Source: Acidovorax sp. Leaf160
Lineage (GTDB): Bacteria > Pseudomonadota > Gammaproteobacteria > Burkholderiales > Burkholderiaceae_C
DNA length: 64,000 bases
Assembly: GCF_001424265.1 (NCBI RefSeq)
Contig: NZ_LMOV01000025.1
Location: forward strand, 5,843 to 69,842
Reading direction: 5' to 3'
The first letter of the stretch is position 1. Every line of letters starts with the position of its first letter. The position numbers and the translations under genes are program-made. The notes under the pieces were generated by a model. The model searched no databases. It saw only the letters and a list, made by a program, of their open reading frames with translations, and was not told the origin of the DNA. This document shows, piece by piece, positions 20,908 to 30,858 of the stretch.

Positions 20908-21690
20908 TCAGGCAATCCCCGATTTTAGGGGGACAAAATGTACGGGCTCCAAAACGCTCTGCTGGAGCCCGTGTGCAGTCTTGTCGACCACCAGCAGCAC
21001 CTGCTGGCCGTTCGCGCCGACGGTCGGCGCCACGAGCCGCCCACCCACGGCCAGCTGGTCGCACCAGTGTTGCGGCAGCATGTCACCGCCCGCCGCCGAG
21101 ATGATGGCGGCATAGGGCGCGCCCTTGGCGTAGCCCAGCATGCCGTCACCGAGGAGAAGATGCACGTTGGCCAGCCGCAGCGGGCGCAGGTTGTCGCGCG
21201 CCTTCTCATGCAACGCGCGCAGTCGCTCGACGGTATACACCTCGCGCACCAGCCGGGACAGCACGGCCGCCTGATAGCCGCATCCGGTGCCGATTTCCAG
21301 CACCCGCCCGAGCCCGCCGCCCGTGCGGGCAGCGTCGGCCCCGAGCAGCAGTTCCACCATGCGCGCGACGACGCTGGGCTTGGAGATGGTCTGCCCCAGG
21401 CCGATCGGCAGGCTGGTGTCTTCGTAAGCCTGGTTGACGAGCGCGCTGTCCACGAAGCGGTGGCGCTCCACGGCGCCCATGGCCGCCAGCACGGCCGGCG
21501 ACTGGATGCCGGACGCGGCCAGCCGCTGCACCATGCGGGCGCGCACGGCGGCGGAATCCAGCCCCAGGCCCTGCGGCGCTGCAGGCGCCTGCGCGGGGGG
21601 GCGGAGTGCGGCGCCTGCCGGCCGCGCCGGGACAGCGGGGGGCTGCGCCTGCAGCCGCGCCGGAAACCCGGGCCTGCGCTGCTGCGTCAT
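20908..21690 (-). CDS. pcm: Protein-L-isoaspartate O-methyltransferase
   Basis: Repairs isoaspartyl residues using S-adenosylmethionine, 260 residues. The SAM-binding loop is seen as [15 protein letters not shown], preceded by the PCMT block [36 protein letters not shown] and followed by [10 protein letters not shown]. The first 45 residues are a Pro/Ala/Arg-rich extension beyond the usual length of about 210. Its ATG at 21690 overlaps the surE stop in an ATGA. SurE and Pcm are a classic stress-survival pair. Confidence 0.95.
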   Translation of the reverse strand: MTQQRRPGFPARLQAQPPAVPARPAGAALRPPAQAPAAPQGLGLDSAAVRARMVQRLAASGIQSPAVLAAMGAVERHRFVDSALVNQAYEDTSLPIGLGQTISKPSVVARMVELLLGADAARTGGGLGRVLEIGTGCGYQAAVLSRLVREVYTVERLRALHEKARDNLRPLRLANVHLLLGDGMLGYAKGAPYAAIISAAGGDMLPQHWCDQLAVGGRLVAPTVGANGQQVLLVVDKTAHGLQQSVLEPVHFVPLKSGIA

Positions 21691-22487
21691 GAGGCCACGC
21701 GCTCCGCGACCCGCGGGGCAGCCTCGTCCGCGGGCACCAGGCGCGCGGCGGTCTGCGCCCAGTAGCCCAGGCCTTCGTGGTCGGTCAGATCGACCTTGAG
21801 CGGCGTCATGGCAACGTGCCCTTGCGCGGTGGCATGGAAGTCCGTGCCTTCCGCGTCGTCCTTGGCGGCACCCGCGCTGCCGATCCAGTACATCGTCTCG
21901 CCGCGCGGGCTCTGCTGCTCGATCACCCGCTCGGCCGCATGGCGCCGCCCCAGACGGCACAGCTTGATGGGCCGCAGCGCATCGAGCGGCATGTTCGGGA
22001 TGTTGATGTTGAGCAGCCATGGGGCCTCGCCCACCAGGCGCTGCTGCTGCATCTGCTGCACGATCTCGCGCGCCTTGCAGGCGGCGGCCTCGATCTCCCC
22101 CCAGCCCTTGTCCACCTGCGAAAAGGCGATCGCCGGAATGCCGAACAGGTAGCCTTCCATCGCCGCGCCCACGGTGCCCGAATAGATGGTGTCGTCGCCC
22201 ATGTTGGCACCGTTGTTGATGCCGGAAACGACCAGATCGGGCCGGTACCCCAGCAGGCCGGTGAGGGCGATATGCACGCAGTCGGCCGGCGTGCCGTTCA
22301 CGTACCGGAAGCCATTGGCCGCGCGCTGCACGTAGAGCGGCGAGTGCAAGGTCAGCGCGTTGGACTTGGCGCTGTTGTTGTGCTCCGGCGCCACCACTTC
22401 CACGTCCGCGATGGACTTGAGCGCCTCATGCAGCGCCACGATGCCGGGCGCCTGGAAACCATCGTCGTTGGAAATGAGAATCTTCAT
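21687..22487 (-). CDS. surE: 5'/3'-nucleotidase SurE
   Basis: Metal-dependent nucleoside monophosphate phosphatase, 266 residues. Begins [16 protein letters not shown] with the paired metal-binding aspartates (ND D), then [13 protein letters not shown] and [11 protein letters not shown], and [25 protein letters not shown], all SurE signatures. The start is the ATG at 22487; the ORF continuing to 22775 has no conserved residues. First gene of a four-gene coupled unit with pcm, nlpD and rluD. rpoS, which follows nlpD in many relatives, is absent here. Confidence 0.97.
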   Translation of the reverse strand: MKILISNDDGFQAPGIVALHEALKSIADVEVVAPEHNNSAKSNALTLHSPLYVQRAANGFRYVNGTPADCVHIALTGLLGYRPDLVVSGINNGANMGDDTIYSGTVGAAMEGYLFGIPAIAFSQVDKGWGEIEAAACKAREIVQQMQQQRLVGEAPWLLNINIPNMPLDALRPIKLCRLGRRHAAERVIEQQSPRGETMYWIGSAGAAKDDAEGTDFHATAQGHVAMTPLKVDLTDHEGLGYWAQTAARLVPADEAAPRVAERVAS

Positions 22488-22638
22488 GGAGTCGATCTGG
22501 CTGGATTCGGCGGATTGTAGGCGGCGCCCTACGCGCGCCGCGCCGCGCGGGACGGGCGCTCCGGCCCGGTCGCTCCAGGGACAACCGGCGCCCGGCCCCG
22601 CACCTATGATGCGGCGCACTGAAGAACGGAGACCCTCC

Positions 22639-23613
22639 ATGCACGCTTGGCTTTGCACCGACCCCACCGGCGTAGACGCGCTCACCTGGACCGAACACCC
22701 CACCCCGGCGCCCAAGGCCGGCGAGGTGCTGATCGAGATCAAGGCCGCGAGCCTGAATTTTCCGGATCTGCTCATCGTTCAGAACAAGTACCAGATGAAG
22801 CCGCCGCTGCCCTTCGTGCCGGGTTCGGAATACGCCGGGGTCGTGCAGGCGGTGGGAGAAGGCGTGACGCACCTGCGCCCCGGCCAGAACGTGGCCTGTC
22901 TGAGCGGCACGGGCGGCTTCGCCACCCACGTGATCGCGCCGGCTGCGCTCTGCATGCCGCTGCCCGAGGGCTTCTCGCATGTCGATGCGGCCGCCTTCAT
23001 CATGATCTATGCCACATCGCACCACGCACTGATCGACCGCGCCCAGCTGAAGGCGGGCGAAACCGTGCTGGTGCTGGGCGCTGCCGGCGGGGTCGGTACG
23101 GCGGCCATCCAGATCGCCAAGGCGCAGGGCGCCCGGGTGATCGCCGCTGCCTCCACGGAAGAAAAGTGCGCGCTCTGCCTCTCGGTCGGTGCCGATGCCG
23201 TCATCAACTATGGCCAGGAAAACCTGCGCGAGGCCATCAAGGCCCTGACCGAAGGCCGCGGCCCGGACGTGATCTACGACCCGGTGGGCGGCGAATACAC
23301 GGAGCCGGCCTTCCGCTCCATCGCCTGGCGCGGGCGTTACCTGGTGGTCGGTTTCGCGGCCGGCCCCATCCCCGCGCTGCCGCTCAACCTGCCCCTGCTC
23401 AAGGGCGCGTCGCTGGTGGGCGTGTTCTGGGGAGATTTCGCCAAGCGGGAACCGCAGAACAATGCGGCCATGATGGGCGAGCTGGCGCGGTGGTATGCCG
23501 AGGGCAAGGTCAAGCCCGTCATCGACCGCACCATGCCGATGTCGCAGCTCAAGGCGGCGTATGCCCACATGGGTTCGCGCGGCGTGATGGGCAAGCTGGT
23601 CATGGTGAACTGA
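22639..23613 (+). CDS. NADPH:quinone oxidoreductase family protein
   Basis: Medium-chain dehydrogenase/reductase of the zeta-crystallin type, 324 residues, without the catalytic zinc ligands of alcohol dehydrogenases. An N-terminal GroES-like fold ([35 protein letters not shown]) is followed by a Rossmann domain with [23 protein letters not shown]. Probably reduces quinones or activated alkenes with NADPH; the substrate is not visible. The ATG at 22639 has GGAG about eight bases upstream. Divergent from surE across 151 bp and isolated from the next gene. Confidence 0.9.
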   Translation: MHAWLCTDPTGVDALTWTEHPTPAPKAGEVLIEIKAASLNFPDLLIVQNKYQMKPPLPFVPGSEYAGVVQAVGEGVTHLRPGQNVACLSGTGGFATHVIAPAALCMPLPEGFSHVDAAAFIMIYATSHHALIDRAQLKAGETVLVLGAAGGVGTAAIQIAKAQGARVIAAASTEEKCALCLSVGADAVINYGQENLREAIKALTEGRGPDVIYDPVGGEYTEPAFRSIAWRGRYLVVGFAAGPIPALPLNLPLLKGASLVGVFWGDFAKREPQNNAAMMGELARWYAEGKVKPVIDRTMPMSQLKAAYAHMGSRGVMGKLVMVN

Positions 23614-23743
23614 GCCGGCCCCGGGTGCAGGCCGCCGCTCCCGGCCGTCTCCACCCGCCTTGATCGGCAGGCCCTCCGTCCTGTTCAACGCCCTCGGCGT
23701 CTGTCAAACTCGCACCCCTCTTGATCCGATGGTGGCGCCTGGC

Positions 23744-25288
23744 ATGGCAGACCGTAACCCTTCCGAAATCGCCCGCGAAACGCTGAAGCTGCTCGCATCC
23801 CGCAGGCTGGCCCCCACCCCCGACAACTACCAGGCGCTCTACGACGAGATCGCCGGCACCCGCAGCACGCCCGGTTTCCCGGAAGGCCCGCTGCGGCAGA
23901 TCTCCCGGGTACTGCCCGGGCAGACCCCCGCCCAAAAGCGGTTGCTGGGTCTCTTCGAAAACGCCATCGCCGCCAGCGACTGGGGTGCGCTCCAGGGCGT
24001 GCTGGTGAGCTATGCCAACCTGGGGCTGCATGCGGCCTCTCCCCCGGTGGCGGCCAGGGAGCCCGACAGCCCCGCCAGCCAGGGCCCGGTCACGGCACTG
24101 CCCGCCGAGCTGGCCGACCAGCTGGTGCGGCTGATCGACACCCTGATGCCCGCCCTGGGCGAGGACGACAGCCGCGTACACGAACTGGCCGCCCAGCTGG
24201 TGCAATTCCTGAAACAGCCCGGGCCGCCGGCTTCCACGCTGCAGCTGATGCTGAACAACTTCAGCTACCGCCTGTCGTTCGCGGCCGAAGACCAGGCGGC
24301 CATCCGCACCAGCCTGCTGGCACTGCTGCAGATGGTGTTCGAGAACATCGCTGCGCTCAGCATGGACGACCGCTGGCTGCACGGACAGGTGGAGGCGCTG
24401 ATCGCCGCCTCCACGCCGCCGCTGACGCTGCGCCGGCTCGATGACGTGCAGCGCCGCCTCAGGGACGTGATCTTCAAGCAGACGGAGGCCAAGACCCGCC
24501 TGATGGAGGCGCAGGACCAGATGAAGGAACTGCTGGCCGCGTTCGTCGAGCGGCTGGCGCAGATGGACCAGTCGAGCAGCAGCTACCACGACACGCTGGA
24601 GGACTGCGCCGAACGCATCGGGCAGGCCACGCACCTGCAGGAAATCACGCCGCTCCTGGAACAGGTCATGTCCGCCACCCGCGCGATGGCACTGAACAGC
24701 CGCGTCGCCCGGGACGAGCTGCACCAGCTGCGCGAGCGCTCCGAGATGCGGCATACGCAGATCACCGAGCTGCAGAAGGCGCTGAACGAAGCCAGCTCCC
24801 AGGCACGCCACGATCCGCTCACCGGCTCGCTCAACCGCAAGGGGCTCGACGAAGTGATGGAACGCGAGATTGCCCGCGCCCGGCGCAACGACGCCCCGCT
24901 CTGCGTGGCATTGCTGGACCTGGACAACTTCAAGGCGATCAACGACCGGCTGGGGCATTCGAGTGGCGACCAGGCCCTGGTCCACCTGGCGGCGGTCGCC
25001 CGCGAGGTGATGCGTCCGCAGGACATGCTGGCACGCTACGGCGGCGAAGAATTCGTGCTGGTGCTGCCCGACACGGCCCTGCCCCAGGGTGTCGACGCCA
25101 TGACCCGGCTGCAGCGCGAACTCACCACCCGCTACTTCATGCGCGAACAGGAGAAGGTGCTCATCACCTTCAGCGCCGGCGTGGCGCAACTGGGGCCGCA
25201 GGAAAGCAGCAGCGAGGCGATCCGGCGCGCCGACCAGGGGATGTACCTGGCCAAGCGCGCGGGCAAAAATCGCGTGACGGCGGCGTGA
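23744..25288 (+). CDS. Diguanylate cyclase with N-terminal helical region
   Basis: A 514-residue soluble protein whose C-terminus is a GGDEF domain that makes c-di-GMP from two GTP. Seen: DPLTGSLNRKGLDEVM, LDLDNFKAINDRLGH and the active-site GGEEF. RPQD stands five residues before it, matching the RxxD inhibitory site for product feedback. The N-terminal 330 residues begin NPSEIARETLKLLASRRLAPTPDNYQALYDEI, a helical start seen in other betaproteobacterial cyclases, and continue as helices with coiled-coil character (RLDDVQRRLRDVIFKQTEAKTRLMEAQDQ). No membrane segment. ATGs at 23729 and 23744 are both possible; the second gives the conserved start. Confidence 0.9.
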   Translation: MADRNPSEIARETLKLLASRRLAPTPDNYQALYDEIAGTRSTPGFPEGPLRQISRVLPGQTPAQKRLLGLFENAIAASDWGALQGVLVSYANLGLHAASPPVAAREPDSPASQGPVTALPAELADQLVRLIDTLMPALGEDDSRVHELAAQLVQFLKQPGPPASTLQLMLNNFSYRLSFAAEDQAAIRTSLLALLQMVFENIAALSMDDRWLHGQVEALIAASTPPLTLRRLDDVQRRLRDVIFKQTEAKTRLMEAQDQMKELLAAFVERLAQMDQSSSSYHDTLEDCAERIGQATHLQEITPLLEQVMSATRAMALNSRVARDELHQLRERSEMRHTQITELQKALNEASSQARHDPLTGSLNRKGLDEVMEREIARARRNDAPLCVALLDLDNFKAINDRLGHSSGDQALVHLAAVAREVMRPQDMLARYGGEEFVLVLPDTALPQGVDAMTRLQRELTTRYFMREQEKVLITFSAGVAQLGPQESSSEAIRRADQGMYLAKRAGKNRVTAA

Positions 25289-25426
25289 CGACGGCGTGAA
25301 CGCTAGGTAACCGGCCAGCCACCGTGGGATAACCCTGCGCGGCAGGCTGCGGCGATCCGCAGGGCAGCAGGACGCGGCATCGACTCGGTACACTCGGCCA
25401 CTTCCGCCTACCGACACCCGCTAACC

Positions 25427-25912
25427 ATGAGCGCGCCTTCCGATCCCACGCGAGATGCCCTTGAGGCCTACAAGGCACTGCTGGCGGCCACCGGCCCCGC
25501 CGGACTCGATTTTCTGAATGCCCGGGTGCCGCACCGGTACACCGGCGTCTACCGGCTGGACGGCGCCGTGCTGCGCAATGTGCATCTGTTCGACAAGCAG
25601 GGCGTGGTCACCCCGGACTTCCTGGCCACCGTTCCGCTGCAGGACAGCTTCTGCCAGTTCGTGATGCGCGACGGCGGTTTCAGCTCCAGGGACACGGCTT
25701 GCGACCCCCGGCTGGACGGGCACAAGTACCAGGGCGTCATGGGTTCCTATCACGGCCTGCCGCTGCTCGACAACCAGGGCCAGCTGTATGGAACGCTGTG
25801 CCACTTCGACACCGAGCGCTTCCCCCTGCCGGACGAGGAGTACGCCCTGCTGCAGAAGGTTGCGCGCGTGCTGCCGGCCTATCTGAACAAGCGCCCCATT
25901 CCGCCCGTCTGA
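25427..25912 (+). CDS. GAF domain-containing protein
   Basis: A 161-residue protein that is almost entirely one GAF domain, a small-ligand sensing fold. The layout of residues 20-150 (YTGVYRLDGAVLRNVHLFDKQG, QDSFCQFVMRDGGFSSRDTACDPRL, GMPLLDNQGQLYGTLCHFDTE-type block) matches GAF proteins of the free Met-sulfoxide-reductase-like or sensor type. FCQFV with a single Cys is present, but the full Cys triad of fRMsr is not obvious, so I call it a sensor. It stands alone between a diguanylate cyclase and a convergent Gly-rich gene, so it may sense a ligand for the neighbouring cyclase (inference only). Confidence 0.82.
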   Translation: MSAPSDPTRDALEAYKALLAATGPAGLDFLNARVPHRYTGVYRLDGAVLRNVHLFDKQGVVTPDFLATVPLQDSFCQFVMRDGGFSSRDTACDPRLDGHKYQGVMGSYHGLPLLDNQGQLYGTLCHFDTERFPLPDEEYALLQKVARVLPAYLNKRPIPPV

Positions 25913-25919
25913 GGTGCCC

Positions 25920-25958
25920 GCCGCCGGGCTCTCCTCATGAGGAGCGCCCAGCGGCGGC
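25920..25958. terminator. Strong hairpin between convergent genes
   Basis: A long hairpin in the 56 bp between the GAF gene (plus) and the Gly-rich gene (minus). The inner arms form a perfect 14-base palindrome at 25931-25944 (CTCCTCATGAGGAG), extended by GGGC/GCCC and GCCGCC/GGCGGC pairs with small bulges. There is no U-tract on either side, so termination would have to rely on the stem alone or on Rho. Its position suggests a bidirectional transcription barrier. Confidence 0.6.
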
Positions 25959-25968
25959 CAGCGGCCCG

Positions 25969-26865
25969 TCAGGGCTTGCTCTGCGCGTCCGTCAAGGTAC
26001 CGCCGGCCCGTTGGCCGGACTCGGACTCTGACGCGGATGCAGGCCGGGACGACGTGGAGGACGCGGACTGCGCGCCTCCACCCCCCTCAGCGCCGCTGAC
26101 TCCGCTCGCTCCGCTGGCGGAACCGCCGCCTCCACCCGCCCGGGCGCGCTGGCTGCGCCAGGCATCGAAATCTTCCGAGAACTTCTGGTAGCGTTCGCTG
26201 CGCCAGCTCTCGTAATCGCTGTCCAGCCGGCGCATCTGTTCCTCGCGCCACCGCTGGTAGTCCGGATCGGGATGGCCGCCCGTCTGCGCGCTCCGTCCGC
26301 CCGAGCGGCGGGAGTCCTCATCGCGGCCCCGGCTGTAACCGGTTTCGGCTGCCTCGCGCAGGAAATCATCGCCCTGCTGCGATCGCCCCGGCCCACTCCA
26401 CTGGCCACCCCACTGCCCTTCGGAAGGGCCATTGAATCCGTCATGGGCGTGGCGATGCCGGCCTTCGTAGCCGCCATAGCCGCTGCCGCTGGGCGGGCCC
26501 AGGCCGCGCGCGCCGCCGCCCGGTCCGCTGTAGCCCCCGTTGGCTGCCTGCCCGCCCGTGCCGCCGTAGCCGCGCGAGCCGCCGCCCCCGTAGCCGCCGT
26601 AGCCGGCACGGGAGGCGCCGGAGCCGTACAGCGTCGGCTCGTTGTCGGCCCCGCTACCGTAGTCGCCACCGCCCTGGTGGTGCTCCGCCGTGTAGTCGTG
26701 CTGGCGCGAAGACGGCCCGAAGCCGTGCTCCTGCCCGCCCTGCGGCGTGCGGTGGCCATCACCGCCCGGCCGGCTCCACTGCTCGGCCTGGCGGCCGGAG
26801 CGGCCGGCGTCCTGCTCTCGCCCCGCCCACCTGCGGCGGGGATCGTCGTGGTCACGTGAGTCCAT
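25969..26865 (-). CDS. Gly-rich protein with Tyr-Trp-Arg C-terminal repeats
   Basis: Not recognised as a named protein. The 298-residue product has a charged Arg/Asp/Gln-rich start, a Gly/Tyr-rich middle (GYGGYGGGGSRGYGG), then a block with regular aromatic spacing: DPDYQRWREEQ, DSDYESWRSERYQKF and EDFDAWRSQR (about residues 205-245). A Gly/Ser/Ala-rich tail follows. I prefer this frame to the two overlapping ones because only it gives this ordered aromatic repeat, and I recall similar WR-repeat C-termini in Comamonadaceae hypothetical proteins. No signal peptide or membrane segment. Likely largely disordered; function unknown, perhaps RNA- or surface-binding. Confidence 0.7.
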   Translation of the reverse strand: MDSRDHDDPRRRWAGREQDAGRSGRQAEQWSRPGGDGHRTPQGGQEHGFGPSSRQHDYTAEHHQGGGDYGSGADNEPTLYGSGASRAGYGGYGGGGSRGYGGTGGQAANGGYSGPGGGARGLGPPSGSGYGGYEGRHRHAHDGFNGPSEGQWGGQWSGPGRSQQGDDFLREAAETGYSRGRDEDSRRSGGRSAQTGGHPDPDYQRWREEQMRRLDSDYESWRSERYQKFSEDFDAWRSQRARAGGGGGSASGASGVSGAEGGGGAQSASSTSSRPASASESESGQRAGGTLTDAQSKP

Positions 26866-27138
26866 GGATGAAACCTCCAATCAGATCCGCATCGGAAGCC
26901 GGGCGCGTGGCCCGCTGCGCTGCAGCCCCGCGGGCGGCCGACTCCGCCAGCAGGTCCAGCCAAGGCTGCGGGCGCGCGCGCAGCGCCGGGGGTAGGAGCA
27001 TGCCGACGATCAGGGGCAGGCACGCGGCCCGCCGGCGGCCCGCCCATGCACAATGGCGACCCTCCAGGCGCACCGTGCGCCGCGTGCCACCGCGCCTGCC
27101 TCCCGGCAGGCCCTGGCCACTGCAAGTGATCTGACTCC

Positions 27139-29760
27139 ATGGAAATGCCCGTCTCCCCCGCCCACACCCCCATGATGGCCCAGTACCTGGGCCTGAAGGC
27201 GCAGCACCCCGACACGCTGCTGCTCTACCGCATGGGTGACTTCTACGAGCTGTTCTACGAAGACGCCGAAAAGGCCGCGCGGCTGCTCGACATCACGCTC
27301 ACCCAGCGCGGCCAGTCGGCCGGGCAGCCGGTGGTGATGGCCGGGGTGCCGTTCCATGCGCTGGAGAACTACCTGGGCCGCCTGATCAAGATGGGCGAAT
27401 CGGTCGCCATCTGCGAGCAGGTGGGCGAAGTCGGCGCCACCAAGGGCCCGGTCGAGCGCAAGGTGGTGCGCGTGGTCACGCCCGGCACGCTCACGGACAG
27501 CGAACTGCTCTCCGACAAGGCCGAATCGATGCTGCTGGCGGTGCAGCAGGGTGCGCGGGCGCGCTGCGGCCTGGCCTGGATGTCGGTGACGCAGGGCATC
27601 GTGCACCTGGCCGAGTGCAGCCACGACGAGGTGGGCGCCTGGCTGGCGCGGGTGGCGCCCAGCGAAGTGATCTACAGCGCCGGCACCACCGAACGCTTCG
27701 AGCAGCAGCTGCAGGCGCTGCGCCAGAGCGGGGCCCTCGCCTGCCCCCTGAGCCTGCGGCCGGACTGGCAGTTCGACGCCGCCCTGGGCGAGCGCAAGCT
27801 GCTGGAGCATCTCCAGGCCTCCAGCCTGGCGGCCTGGAATGCCGAGGCGCTCGCCCATGCGCATGCGGCGGCCGCCGCGCTGCTGTCGTATGCCGAGCAC
27901 ACCCAGGGCCACGCCCTGACCCACGTGCAGAGCGTGCGGGTGCAGCAGAGCGACGAACTCATCGCCCTGCCCCTGGCCACGCGGCGCAACCTGGAGCTGG
28001 TGCGCACGCTGCGCGGCGAAGACGCGCCGACGCTCTTTTCGCTGCTGGACACCTGCATGACCGGCATGGGCAGCCGCCTGCTGAAAAGCTGGCTGCTGGA
28101 GCCGCGCCGCGACCGCGCCGACGCCCGCCAGCGCCTGGCTGCCACCGCCGCCCTGCGCGGCACCGGGGCCGGCGCCGGTCCGTGGCAGGTGCTGCGTGCC
28201 GAGCTGCGCGGCGTGAGCGACGTGGAACGCATCACCGCCCGCATCGCGCTGCGCCAGGTGCGTCCGCGCGAGCTGGTGGGGCTCTGCAAGACGCTACAAA
28301 AAGCAGAGCTACTTGCCCAGACTAATCAAGCGCCCGAGCCGTTTTTGACCCAAATCTTCGAGCAGCTGCGGCCGCCGGTGGATTGCGGCACGCTGCTGCG
28401 TACGGCCATCCATGAAGAGCCCGCCGCACTGGTGCGCGACGGCGGCGTGATCGCGGCCGGCTTCGATGCCGAACTGGACGAGCTGCGCGGCATCCAGACG
28501 CATTGCGACGACTTCCTGCTGGACCTGGAAACCCGCGAACGCGCCCGCACCGGCATTCCCAATCTGCGGGTGCAGTTCAACAAGGTGCACGGCTTCTATA
28601 TCGAGGTCACCAGCAGCCATGCGGCCCGCGTGCCGGACGACTACCGCCGCCGCCAGACGCTGAAGAACGCCGAGCGCTTCATCACGCCCGAACTGAAGGC
28701 TTTCGAGGACAAGGCCCTGTCGGCGCAGGAGCGCGGCCTGGCGCGCGAGAAATGGCTCTACGAACAGGTCCTGGACCAGCTGCAGCCGCACGTGCCCGCC
28801 CTCGCCCGCCTGGCCCAGGCGCTGGCCACGCTGGACGTGCTGTGCACCCTGGCCGAACGCTCGCTCACGCTGAACTGGTGCGCCCCGCAGTTCGTCAACG
28901 AACCCTGCATCGACATCGAGGCCGGCCGCCACCCGGTGGTGGAAGCGCGCCTGGCCGAAACCTCGTCCGGCGCCTTCATCCCCAACCACACGCGGCTGAA
29001 CGCCAACACGCGCATGCAGGTCATCACCGGCCCCAACATGGGCGGCAAATCGACCTACATGCGGCAGGTGGCGCTGATCGTGCTGCTGGCCAGCATGGGC
29101 AGCCACGTGCCGGCCACGGCCTGCCGGCTGGGGCCCATCGACGCCATCCACACCCGCATCGGCGCGGCCGACGACCTGGCCAACGCGCAATCGACCTTCA
29201 TGCTGGAGATGACCGAGGCCGCGCAGATCCTGCACGCCGCCACGCCGCACAGCCTGGTGCTGATGGACGAGATCGGCCGCGGCACCAGCACCTTCGACGG
29301 CCTGGCGCTGGCGAGCGGCATCGCCACGCACCTGCACGACCGCACCAAGGCGTTCACGCTCTTCGCGACGCATTACTTCGAGCTGACCGAGCTGTCGGCG
29401 CGCCACCAGCATGCCGTCAACGTGCATGTGGGCGCGACCGAGACGGGCGCATCGATCGCCTTCCTGCACGAGATCCAGCCCGGGCCGGCCAGCCGCAGCT
29501 ACGGCATCCACGTTGCCAAGCTGGCGGGCGTGCCCGGGCCGGTGCTCAACCATGCGCGGCACACGCTGGCCGCGCTGGAAGAGCGGGCCGGCGAAGGCGA
29601 GGCGCAGGTGGACCTGTTCGCTCCGCCACCGGAGGACCCGGGAGCCGGCCTCAGCGCCGTGGAAGCAGCGCTGGACGCCATCCATCCCGACGCGATGAGC
29701 CCGCGCGAGGCGCTGGACGCGCTCTACCAGCTCAAGCGGCTGGCGCAGGGCGCGGGCTGA
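27139..29760 (+). CDS. mutS: DNA mismatch repair protein MutS
   Basis: Recognises mispairs and small loops and starts repair, 873 residues. The N-terminal mismatch-binding domain shows [18 protein letters not shown] with the Phe-x-Glu intercalating motif, followed by the connector, core and clamp regions (VLVRDGG-type, [37 protein letters not shown]). The ATPase carries [13 protein letters not shown] (Walker A, about residue 634), [12 protein letters not shown] (Walker B/D-loop) and [11 protein letters not shown]. Two in-frame Met codons (27139 and 27145) start it; neither has a strong ribosome-binding site. Bases 28293-28350, in the core domain, match the interspersed repeat family of this window without breaking the frame. 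Confidence 0.98.
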   Translation: MEMPVSPAHTPMMAQYLGLKAQHPDTLLLYRMGDFYELFYEDAEKAARLLDITLTQRGQSAGQPVVMAGVPFHALENYLGRLIKMGESVAICEQVGEVGATKGPVERKVVRVVTPGTLTDSELLSDKAESMLLAVQQGARARCGLAWMSVTQGIVHLAECSHDEVGAWLARVAPSEVIYSAGTTERFEQQLQALRQSGALACPLSLRPDWQFDAALGERKLLEHLQASSLAAWNAEALAHAHAAAAALLSYAEHTQGHALTHVQSVRVQQSDELIALPLATRRNLELVRTLRGEDAPTLFSLLDTCMTGMGSRLLKSWLLEPRRDRADARQRLAATAALRGTGAGAGPWQVLRAELRGVSDVERITARIALRQVRPRELVGLCKTLQKAELLAQTNQAPEPFLTQIFEQLRPPVDCGTLLRTAIHEEPAALVRDGGVIAAGFDAELDELRGIQTHCDDFLLDLETRERARTGIPNLRVQFNKVHGFYIEVTSSHAARVPDDYRRRQTLKNAERFITPELKAFEDKALSAQERGLAREKWLYEQVLDQLQPHVPALARLAQALATLDVLCTLAERSLTLNWCAPQFVNEPCIDIEAGRHPVVEARLAETSSGAFIPNHTRLNANTRMQVITGPNMGGKSTYMRQVALIVLLASMGSHVPATACRLGPIDAIHTRIGAADDLANAQSTFMLEMTEAAQILHAATPHSLVLMDEIGRGTSTFDGLALASGIATHLHDRTKAFTLFATHYFELTELSARHQHAVNVHVGATETGASIAFLHEIQPGPASRSYGIHVAKLAGVPGPVLNHARHTLAALEERAGEGEAQVDLFAPPPEDPGAGLSAVEAALDAIHPDAMSPREALDALYQLKRLAQGAG
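28293..28350 (+). repeat. Interspersed palindromic repeat, copy inside mutS
   Basis: A 17-base degenerate palindrome GCTACAAAAAGCAGAGC (28293-28309), 19 variable bases, then AGCGCCCGAGCC and GTTTTTGACC. Same layout and spacing as the other copies in the window. AT-richer than the flanking mutS sequence and read in frame as [20 protein letters not shown]. Confidence 0.75.
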
Positions 29761-29785
29761 TCGGGCCGGTGCAGGCAGTTCAAGC

Positions 29786-29840
29786 CCAACAGGCCGCCGG
29801 CGCCCGCTCTGTCAGGGCGCGCAGCTATCGTTTTTGAATC
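29786..29840 (-). repeat. Interspersed palindromic repeat, copy downstream of mutS
   Basis: On the minus strand: 17-mer GATTCAAAAACGATAGC (29840-29824), whose left arm has decayed, then exactly 19 bases, then GGCGCCGGCGGCC followed by TGTTGGGC. It lies between mutS and the Anbu-type protease gene, in the 162-bp gap. Confidence 0.6.
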
Positions 29841-29922
29841 GCTCTTGCGCGCAAGACCCGCCCCCGGCGCCACGGCGGGGCGCGCACTACACTTGCGGCT
29901 TTTGCCCCGGGCCGCCTCCAAC

Positions 29923-30753
29923 ATGACGTATTGCGTCGCCATCAAACTCAACGCCGGACTTGTGTTCCTCTCCGATTCCCGCACCAACGCCGGCCTCGAC
30001 CAGATCAGCTCTTTCCGCAAGATGATGATCTACGAGAAGCAAGGCGACCGCTTCATGGTGCTGCTGTCGGCCGGCAACCTGAGCATCTCGCAGTCGGTGC
30101 GCGAGATCCTGCAGGTCGAGCAGATCGCCAGCCCCGACGAAGACGGCGAACCCATCACCATCTGGAATGCCACCAGCATGTTCGACGTGGCCCGCGTGCT
30201 CGGCTCGGCGGTGCGCCGCGTGCACGAGCGCGACGGCCTGGCGCTCAAGCGCGCGGGCGTGGACTTCAACGTCTCGCTGGTGCTGGGTGGGCAGATCCAG
30301 GGCGAGGGCATGCGCCTGTTCCAGGTCTATTCGGCGGGCAACTTCATCGAGGCGACCTCCGAAACCCCGTATTTCCAGGTGGGCGAATCGAAATACGGCA
30401 AACCGGTGCTCGACCGCGTGCTGACCCCCGAGACCCCGCTCGACGAAGCCGCCAAGTGCGCGCTGGTGTCGATGGACAGCACGCTCAAGTCCAACCTGTC
30501 GGTCGGCCTGCCGCTCGATCTGGTGGTGTATGAGGAAGGCCGCTTTTCCACCGACAAGATCGTCTGCATCGACGAGAACAACCCCTACTTCCGCATGCTG
30601 CACAACAGCTGGGGCCAGAAGCTGCGCGAAGTATTCGACAGCATCGAAGACCCGGAATGGAACGGCGGCGCCACCGAGGTCCCGATCTGCGTCGACCCGA
30701 CCCGCAGCCGGCCGATCCGCAAGATCACCAACCCGCGCGACAAGCTGATCTGA
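29923..30753 (+). CDS. Anbu-type proteasome-like protease
   Basis: Bacterial proteasome-like (Anbu) subunit of 276 residues with an Ntn-hydrolase fold. The start at 29923 gives MTYCVAIKLNAGLVFLSDSRTNAG; removal of Met would expose Thr as the N-terminal nucleophile, as in HslV and proteasome beta subunits, and DSRTNAGLDQISSFRKM follows as in the family. Later blocks KCALVSMDSTLKSNLSVGLPLDL are also typical. Anbu usually sits with an ATP-grasp protein, an alpha-E protein and a transglutaminase, but none of these is adjacent. The longer frame upstream of 29923 runs through the repeat-containing gap and is rejected. Confidence 0.92.
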   Translation: MTYCVAIKLNAGLVFLSDSRTNAGLDQISSFRKMMIYEKQGDRFMVLLSAGNLSISQSVREILQVEQIASPDEDGEPITIWNATSMFDVARVLGSAVRRVHERDGLALKRAGVDFNVSLVLGGQIQGEGMRLFQVYSAGNFIEATSETPYFQVGESKYGKPVLDRVLTPETPLDEAAKCALVSMDSTLKSNLSVGLPLDLVVYEEGRFSTDKIVCIDENNPYFRMLHNSWGQKLREVFDSIEDPEWNGGATEVPICVDPTRSRPIRKITNPRDKLI

Positions 30754-30858
30754 CGCCTGAGCCTGGCGCTTGGGGTGTGCAGCGCCCCGCGCAGGCTCGC
30801 AGCCCCGCTCCCAACTCGCCGCCCCGCCGCCCCGCCGCCCCGCCGACGCCCACCGTCC

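Noticed and set aside
23600-25417. 605-codon minus-strand frame opposite the first diguanylate cyclase
   Set aside because: No conserved motif; the plus strand holds a complete GGDEF domain.
26852-27073. 73-codon minus-strand frame upstream of the Gly-rich gene
   Set aside because: No good ribosome-binding site or motif; the 14-base overlap with the Gly-rich gene is not enough support.
25992-27215. 407-codon minus-strand frame overlapping the Gly-rich gene
   Set aside because: Ala/Arg-rich with no ordered repeat; it also runs past the mutS start. The other frame gives an aromatic repeat.
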